Origin: an uncultured Verrucomicrobiota bacterium
GTDB taxonomy: Bacteria > Verrucomicrobiota > Kiritimatiellia > CAIVKH01
DNA: 64,000 nt
Direction of reading: 5' to 3'
NCBI GenBank assembly: GCA_937872895.1
Contig: CALMUP010000023.1
Span: forward strand, 1 to 64,000
The notes beneath the pieces are model-generated. The model saw nothing but the letters and a program-made list of their open reading frames with translations, was not told the DNA's origin and ran no database searches. This document shows, piece after piece, positions 54,500 through 61,200 of the stretch. The number at the start of each line of letters is the position of its first letter. The stretch's first letter is position 1. The translations under genes were made by a program, and so were the position numbers.

Positions 54500-55846
54500 A
54501 TGATGAGGCGGATGATTTCCAGCCGGATTCCATGGTTTACCGCGCTTGCGGTCGGCAGCGTGCTCATGGCATCGGCCTGCCGGCGGGAAACGCCGGACGA
54601 CGCGGTCGCCGCGCCGGAGCCGGTTCTGGAAGCGCCGACCGCCCCCCCACCCGCGCCAACCCCGCCCCGCACGCTTGACGTGCCGTCGGCCTGGATGCTC
54701 AGCCCAACCGGCCGGATCGCCTCGTCCACCAGCGCCGAAACCACCAACCGCCCGCCCGCGCCCTCGCCCGAACTCCAGCGCATCCTGTCGCCCTACGCGT
54801 CACCACAGACCATGGTCAGCACCCCGACGAATCCGCCTCCGGCCGAGTCGGCCGCATCCGCCGCCTTGCGCGCCTGGCTGGAGTCCAGCACCAACACCGT
54901 TTCGCTCGAATACCTCGGCAAGGCGGCGATTCTCAGCCTCGGCCCCGATTCGCTCTCCGAGGAGGACATCGCCGCGCGCCCCCGCGCGCCAACCGAAACC
55001 ACCAAGGCCATCGCCGAACTGATGGAAACGACCCGCCGCACCGCGGCCGCCCTCGCGGCGACCTCGACCCTGTCGCTGGCGTTTTCCATGGAGGACGCGA
55101 GCGAGGCGGACGCCCTGGCCAAGGCGACCTTCGTCATCCGAGAAGCGGAGCGCAGTCTCGGCAAGGGCCGGGTCGATGAGGCGATGGACTTGTATGCGCT
55201 GGCCCTGACGCGCTTCCCGGGCATGTCGTATGCCAACAAGCAGCTTGGCCGCCTGAAGCTCGCGCGCGGCAATTTCCCCGAGGCGATCACCCACCTGCGC
55301 GCCGCCATCGAAGGCGAGTCGCGACCGGGCGAAACGATGAACGACCTCGGCGTGGCCCTGCTCTACAGCCGGCAGCCGGCGGAAGCGACGGAAGCATTCC
55401 TCGCCGCGATCTCGGCCGACGGCAACCTCGCGGAGCCGCGCTTCAATCTCGGCCTGGCCCTGCAGCAGGCCGGCTTGCTCGACGAGGCCGAGGACGCGTT
55501 CCACCAGTACCTCGAACGCTACCCCGGCGAGGCCCGGGCCTTCCGCGAACTGGCGTTGATCGATTACGCGCGCAACCAGGTGGATGCCGCGCTGGAGCGG
55601 CTGGCGCTGGCCATCACCATGGATCCCTCCTGGTACTTCGCCCACCTCGATGCCGCCCGCATGCTGGCGGAAAAGGGACGTCCGCTCGAGGCCCTGGGCC
55701 ACCTGGAACGCGCGCTCGATGTCGCGCCGGCCCGCGCCGTACTCGCCACCTACAACCAGCCGGTGTTCCGGAACCTGCGCTTGATGCCGGAAACCAGGGC
55801 GTTTGAAGCCCGGCTGGCCGACCTGATCCGGCGGGGCAACCGGTAG
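54500..55846 (+). CDS. TPR lipoprotein
   Basis: About 448 residues. The N-terminal signal WFTALAVGSVLMASAC ends in a probable lipobox, followed by a long Pro/Ala/Thr-rich linker (about 30-120). Several TPR units lie in the C-terminal half: AMDLYALALTRFPGMSYANK, QLGRLKLARGNFPEAITHLR, LGVALLYSRQPAEATEAFLA, FNLGLALQQAGLLDEAEDAF and AARMLAEKGRPLEALGHLER. It is likely an outer-membrane-anchored periplasmic scaffold. Three ATGs (54500, 54503, 54512) are candidates. It is divergent from the exported TPR-like gene with a 38-bp gap that contains a small GTGGC-tttt-GCCAC hairpin. Confidence 0.82.
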   Translation: MMRRMISSRIPWFTALAVGSVLMASACRRETPDDAVAAPEPVLEAPTAPPPAPTPPRTLDVPSAWMLSPTGRIASSTSAETTNRPPAPSPELQRILSPYASPQTMVSTPTNPPPAESAASAALRAWLESSTNTVSLEYLGKAAILSLGPDSLSEEDIAARPRAPTETTKAIAELMETTRRTAAALAATSTLSLAFSMEDASEADALAKATFVIREAERSLGKGRVDEAMDLYALALTRFPGMSYANKQLGRLKLARGNFPEAITHLRAAIEGESRPGETMNDLGVALLYSRQPAEATEAFLAAISADGNLAEPRFNLGLALQQAGLLDEAEDAFHQYLERYPGEARAFRELALIDYARNQVDAALERLALAITMDPSWYFAHLDAARMLAEKGRPLEALGHLERALDVAPARAVLATYNQPVFRNLRLMPETRAFEARLADLIRRGNR

Positions 55847-55874
55847 CCGCAATCCGCGCCGGGCGCGGCCAGGG

Positions 55875-56468
55875 TCAGGGCGCGGCCCGCGACCGTTCCG
55901 CCGCGGGAACCGCCATGAACTGGAGAACCTTGGCCATGCCTTCCAGCTCGGCAGCCACCATCAGCCGCCAGCCATCCTCCTGCTTGCGTACCGAGACCAC
56001 CTTCAACTGCGCGACATCCGAACCCATGACCCATACGTGCACGCGGCAGGTGACGTGGGCCATGTCCGCTTCGGTGATATGACCCAGCGCCTCGAATCGC
56101 GCCCCTTGCAGCATTTTCGCGAACATCGGGTTGTTGCGGTTGATCCAGCGCAGGAACCGCATGAAGAACTCATCCGGCGGCTCCTCGCGCAGGCGCTCCA
56201 CCGAATCCCCGCCGAGCAGTTGGTTCATCACCGCCACCTCGGGATCGCCCGCCACGCCGATTCGACCCAGCCGGCTCTCGATGATCGGCACGACCACGTC
56301 ACGGAAGCGCAGCAACTCCTCCGCGTGCATGTGCGCGGCCAGCGTCTCGACATCGCCATCCTTGATGGCGTTGAAGTACAGCTCGGCCAATTCCTCGGGG
56401 GTGGTGGCCGCCGGCAGGCGCACCGCGCCGGCAAGGAGAACCAGAAGCATCATCGTTGCGGTTTTCAT
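55875..56468 (-). CDS. Exported hypothetical protein
   Basis: Protein of 197 residues with a signal peptide (MMLLVLLAGAVRLPAA) and a mature alpha/beta domain that starts TTPEELAELYFNAIKDGDVE and ends with a beta-rich part (AHVTCRVHVWVMGSDVAQLK, GWRLMVAAELEGM). The layout (helices, then strands around a pocket) resembles NTF2/SnoaL-like proteins, but I cannot place it in a named family. An AAGGAG lies seven bases before the ATG. It is 31 bp downstream of the next minus-strand gene and may be co-transcribed with it. Confidence 0.75.
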   Translation of the reverse strand: MKTATMMLLVLLAGAVRLPAATTPEELAELYFNAIKDGDVETLAAHMHAEELLRFRDVVVPIIESRLGRIGVAGDPEVAVMNQLLGGDSVERLREEPPDEFFMRFLRWINRNNPMFAKMLQGARFEALGHITEADMAHVTCRVHVWVMGSDVAQLKVVSVRKQEDGWRLMVAAELEGMAKVLQFMAVPAAERSRAAP

Positions 56469-56499
56469 CGGATTCTCCTTCGCGGTGCAGCCCGGCGGC

Positions 56500-57297
56500 T
56501 CAGTCCATCAACAGCCGGTAGAACTGCCAGTTGTTGGTGCCGGAGACCTCGGCCCGGAACACACTGGACGTGGCGGTAAAATTCGAGACCGCGCCCCAGG
56601 CCCCGGACAGCGAGCTGTTGGCCTCCAGGGTATAACCGACCCCGTTGCGCAAGTGCAGCCACAGCACGTTGGTGGACGACACCTCGACCGCTTCAGGCAG
56701 GCGATCGAGGAAGATGTTGTCGATCAAGTAGGATTCAGCGCTCGGGCCTTCGCGGGTGATCGCGATCTCCACCCTGGTCACATTCGTGAAAATGTTGACC
56801 GGCGGCGGCGCAACGCTATCAAACACCCATCCATTCGAAAACGGATCCAGCAGCGGCAACCGGAGCGAATACCACACTCCGGTTTGCGCAACCTGGGAGG
56901 CCAGGTTGCGGTAGATGTAGTTGGTTCCGGAATACAGGTAAACCTGGAGCTTGTCGGGTTGAACATTCCCCGCCATGAAGTCGAAACCGAACAGCCAGGC
57001 ATCGATCTCCTCGTAGTTTCCGATGAAATTGGCGGAGGCCAGGTTGCCCGTCGCGACAAAGGCGCCGTCGAACGGAGGGAACGGCGTCGCGGCAAACGAC
57101 CCGACAAGGCCACCTCCCGGATTCCCGTCGGCCACCCCGAAGGATACGTTCATCGCTCCCGGCGTCTTTTGTTGCCAACCGGAAGCGGAGTCGAAGAAGG
57201 TTTCCGTGTAGAGGGAGGCGGCCATTGCCGTCCGGGCAACCCAGAACGCGGTGGCCGCGCCGAGAACAAGACCAACGAATCGCCGTGATACCATCAT
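56500..57297 (-). CDS. Exported carbohydrate-binding-like beta-sandwich protein
   Basis: Exported protein of about 265 residues. After the signal (LVLGAATAFWVARTAMA) comes a beta-sandwich resembling lectin/CBM-like domains: LYTETFFDSASGWQQKTPGA, FNGAFVA-like DGAFVATGNLASANFIGNYE, IDAWLFGFDFMAGNVQPDKL and VTRVEIAITREGPSAESYLI. A short C-terminal beta domain ends NNWQFYRLLMD, a common C-terminus of secreted proteins in this group. No catalytic residues are evident. Start 57297 is the first of two adjacent ATGs after GGGG; a longer frame to 57402 lacks a signal. The 160 bp upstream hold nothing recognisable. Confidence 0.72.
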   Translation of the reverse strand: MMVSRRFVGLVLGAATAFWVARTAMAASLYTETFFDSASGWQQKTPGAMNVSFGVADGNPGGGLVGSFAATPFPPFDGAFVATGNLASANFIGNYEEIDAWLFGFDFMAGNVQPDKLQVYLYSGTNYIYRNLASQVAQTGVWYSLRLPLLDPFSNGWVFDSVAPPPVNIFTNVTRVEIAITREGPSAESYLIDNIFLDRLPEAVEVSSTNVLWLHLRNGVGYTLEANSSLSGAWGAVSNFTATSSVFRAEVSGTNNWQFYRLLMD

Positions 57298-57456
57298 GGA
57301 TGCCCCGCAACACCGGTCAACCCTCGACGCCGTCCGCAGCCGTGTACATCCTGCGGTTGCCGGTTCGCCCGTCGAGTCTTCACGGTTGACCATCAAACCC
57401 ATAGCTTACCGGACCAGCGCGGAAAGTCCAGCCGCCGCCGCCCCCCGCCATCCGGA

Positions 57457-58251
57457 TCAGGCCGCCGCAACCCCCTTGTCGAACCCGCGGAACCGCCGCA
57501 AGGCAAGGCTCATCAGGGCCACAAATCCGAGCAGGTTGACCGTGTTCGGCTCGGGAACGGCGGAGGGGCCGCCGCTGCTGGAGCTGCTGCTCGACGAGGA
57601 GGTGTTCCCGAGCAGCGTGATGTCATCCACGTAGAACTGCTGTGCGGCGGTGCCGTTCCGGCTCCACGTGATGTCCATGTACGTCATCCCCGACAGCGGG
57701 GTCGGGATCGACGACCCCGAACCGATCCAGCCGCTCGAGAAGTTCAGCCAGATGTCGTTCCACACCCCCGCCGAGACCTGGCTCAACGCGTTGAACAGGT
57801 ACGTGTCCACCCCGTTCCCGATCGTGATGATGAAGTCCGCCGGCACCACGCTCGCGTAGAACGCGAAGCCCAGCGAGTAGCTCGCGTACCCCGCATAGGT
57901 CGTTGCAAAGTCGGTCAGGAACCCCGCATCGGTGATCCGCAGCGTGCCCGTTTCCGGTGAAGGCGCTCCCTGCGCCCCGAAGCTGCCCTGGAACGAACCC
58001 GCTCCGCTCGGCGACGTGCCCGGAACCCCGTCCGCCGTGGCATCCATGTCCTCGGTCGTGTTCCCGAACCCTCCGGTGAAGCCGCTCGCCCCGCTGAAGC
58101 TGCTCCCTCCCAGCACCGAGTAGCTGCCCCCCGGATTGGACGTGAAGTCCTCCTGGTGCAGCACGTCGATCACCGCGAAGGCACTGCCAGTGACGAGGAA
58201 CAGCGCCGCGGCGGCGCTCGTGACAATCTGATGGTTTTTCGTGCGTTTCAT
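57457..58251 (-). CDS. PEP-CTERM sorted secreted protein
   Basis: Protein of 264 residues: a signal peptide (VTSAAAALFLVTGSAFA), a Gly/Ser-rich beta domain (DITWSRNGTAAQQFYVDDIT at its end), a poly-Ser spacer of ten residues, and a C-terminal PEP-CTERM signal made of VPEPNTVNLLGFVALMSLAL, then RRFRGF. Such proteins are cleaved and anchored or released by exosortase and are often part of an exopolysaccharide-linked matrix. No exosortase gene lies in this window. It starts 13 bp after the stop of the giant surface protein gene and is probably co-transcribed with it. Confidence 0.9.
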   Translation of the reverse strand: MKRTKNHQIVTSAAAALFLVTGSAFAVIDVLHQEDFTSNPGGSYSVLGGSSFSGASGFTGGFGNTTEDMDATADGVPGTSPSGAGSFQGSFGAQGAPSPETGTLRITDAGFLTDFATTYAGYASYSLGFAFYASVVPADFIITIGNGVDTYLFNALSQVSAGVWNDIWLNFSSGWIGSGSSIPTPLSGMTYMDITWSRNGTAAQQFYVDDITLLGNTSSSSSSSSSGGPSAVPEPNTVNLLGFVALMSLALRRFRGFDKGVAAA

Positions 58252-58264
58252 GGATGATCCTGTC

Positions 58265-61200
58265 CTAGAAGCTGATGTTCATGTTGCTGCCGCGCCGCTG
58301 GTAGTACACCGCGGCTCCCGGCGGGAAGGTGAAGTTCGGCGCGGCCAGCGTCGAGGCATCGCGCCACGTGCCGTCGCCGGCACGGAAGATGCGGCGGAAC
58401 ACCCCGCCCCCGACATCGATGGCGATCACGTCCGCCGAGTTCTGGTTCCAGTTCGCCGTCGGAGGCGTCCCGTTGTACACCGCGCTGTTCCCGTTCGGGA
58501 AGGTTTGCGCGAACGTCCGCGTCTTGCCCTGCGACAGGCCGAGGATGTTCCAGCGGCCGCCCGCGTCCCCGTTCACCGTGATCGTTGTTGTTCCGCTGTT
58601 GCCCACCGGACCGGAGAAGCGGGGCGCGTACGAGCCGCCCTGATTCTCGATGAAGAAGCCCTGGCCTTCGCTTGGGGTGTATGGCGTATCCCAGTTTCCG
58701 CCCGAAAGGGTGATCGTCGTGAAGGATCCGTTGGGCTCGACGAAATACAGCCGCGACCCATTGGCCAGTCCGGCCTTGAGCTCATCGCCGAACGTGCCGG
58801 ACAGGCTCAGGTCGGCGTAATCAACCGGGGCGCTCAGCATGCTGTATCCGGAGGGAATGGTCGGTTTGTACACGCTCCACACCGAGGCATCGGCCACCGG
58901 GCTGGGCGTGGCCCCGATGACCACCACCTTGAAGTACCGCTTGTCGTCCTCGGTAACCGGGTACGACATCGGATCGGTCGTGGCCTGCACACCGGACTGC
59001 ACCAGTTGCCAGGTCATGTTCCCGCCGGCATCGCTGTCGCTGTAGTAGATGTCGTAACGGGCGCCGACCGTTGCCGTCCAGGTCACCGAGGTGCTGGCGC
59101 CTCCGGCCGGGACCTGTTCGATCACGACATCCGAGGTCGCGGGCAGGGTGATGCTGTTGGTCAACGAATTGCCGCCCGTGCAGCCCGTTCCCACCGTCGC
59201 GCGGACGCGGTAGTAGTAGGTCTGGCCAGGGGTGAGTCCGGAGATCTGGCGCGACAGGCCGGCCACGGCAACGTCTTCATTGCCGGCGACGAACGAACTG
59301 AAGTTGTTGTTGAGCGACAGGTCGAACCGGTAACCGGAGGCGCCCGCCACGGAGCTCCAGTTGGCTTGGAATGTCGTGGTGTTCACCGCGGTTTCGGCCA
59401 GGAGGGTTGGCGCGGCAAGGGCCGGGCAGGCCACGGTGTTGGTGGTGGTAGCCACGTTGTCCGACGGATCCAGGTCGTTGCCCGCGCCCATGGCCACACG
59501 CACCGTGCTGGTCACCGCGCCCGGAACCGAGGGCTGGGCGGTGACGGTCAGGTTGGTCGTCGCGCCGGCTTCCAGCCCGGTGATGGTCCAGACGATCCGC
59601 CCGCTGCTGTGCGCGCCGCCGGAGGAGCTGCTCACGTAACTCAAGGTGCTGTCCAGCGTATTGGTCACGTAGGCGACGCCCAGGATGTTCGGGCCGTGGT
59701 TGGTCACGGCGATGGTGTAGGTCAGGTTGGCCCCGACGGTGGCCGGTTCCGGCGTTCCGGCGATGGACACGCCGAGGTCGGTGTTCAGGGCGGTGCCGGA
59801 CAACGAGATATCGTCCACGTTCCACCGTTCATCGCCGTCGTTGTTGTTGGCGATCACCCGCAGGCGGATCGACGTCGTTCCGTCGGGAACGGCGATTTGC
59901 AGGGTGGCATAGCCGTCGGTGGTGCGGTTTCCGCCACCGGCCGGTTGCACGGTGATCGGAGTTCCCGCCGTGGTGGAAGCGACGCCGGAGGCGTTGTAGG
60001 CCCAGCGGGCATTGCTGTTGCCCTGCACGGTGATGTCCGGGGTGGCGCCGAACGCCGCGCCATTCAGGGCGACATAGACCCGGACCATGTCCGTGACCTC
60101 CGCGCCGTTGCCCGAGGTTCCGGCGGTGCTGCTGAGGTGTACCGTGGCGGTCATGCTGTTGTAGCCGAGCACCGAGACATTCGCGAGGTCGAGGGTGTTG
60201 GAACCGTTGATGTTCTGCCACGACCGCGCTCCGGTGCGGATGCGCTGCGAGGCCGGGGTATCGGCGGATCCGGTGGCGGTGGAGCTCTGGGCGTTGCCGG
60301 CGCTGATGCCCCAGGTGTCGGCCACGGAGTTCTCGAAGCCCTGGAACCAGATCGACTGCGGGCCATCGTTGTCGGTAATGGTGACCACGTTGGTCGAGAT
60401 CGCGCCGAGGATGACCAGGCCGTAGGCGTTGGTCAGGGTCAGCTCGATGGTCTCGGCGCCCTCGTCGAGGATGTCCTCGATCGGGTAGATCACGATGGCG
60501 TTGGTGCGCGATCCGCCGGCGACGAACACGATGTTGGTGGTGCTGGTGGTGTAATCGACATCGGGCAGCGCGGTGCCGGCGACGGCGACCTGCACCGTGG
60601 CATCGACCGAGGCGGAGATGCTGATGAAGATGTTGGTGAAGGAACCGCCCTCGGATATCGACGAGGCGCTGGTCAGGAACTGCACCGTCGGCTGGGTGAC
60701 GCTGAAGACCAGGTTCGAGGTGGTGGTCAGGCTGTCGTTGTCGCGGTCGGTATCGAAGTCCGTGACGGACACCCGGGCGGTGTAGATCCCCTGCTCGGTG
60801 ATCGCGGCGGCACTGATCGTGTAGGCGAGGTTGCTGGCGGCGGCGAGTGCGCTGCCGTTGGCGGTCGGCCCGTTGGTGAACACGACATTGGTCAGCACCT
60901 GCACGCCACTCGGGCTGAACAGGTTGATGCGCGGGGCGAGTGCGGCGTCGGCGCCGGTACCGTACACGCCGCTGCCGGCATCCTGCACGCGACCGGTGAC
61001 AAGGATGCCGCTGTCGAAACCGCCCAGCGGGAAGGTCTGGCCACCCAGGGTGAAGCCGCTCAACACCGGGGCGGCGGCATCGTCATCGGCCACCGTGAAG
61101 GTGTAGTTGGTGGTGGTCACGTTCGGCGTCAAGGCGGCATCCGCCGCACCGACCACGATGGTGTACACGCCGAGCGAAAGGTTGGCGGGGACCACGCCGG

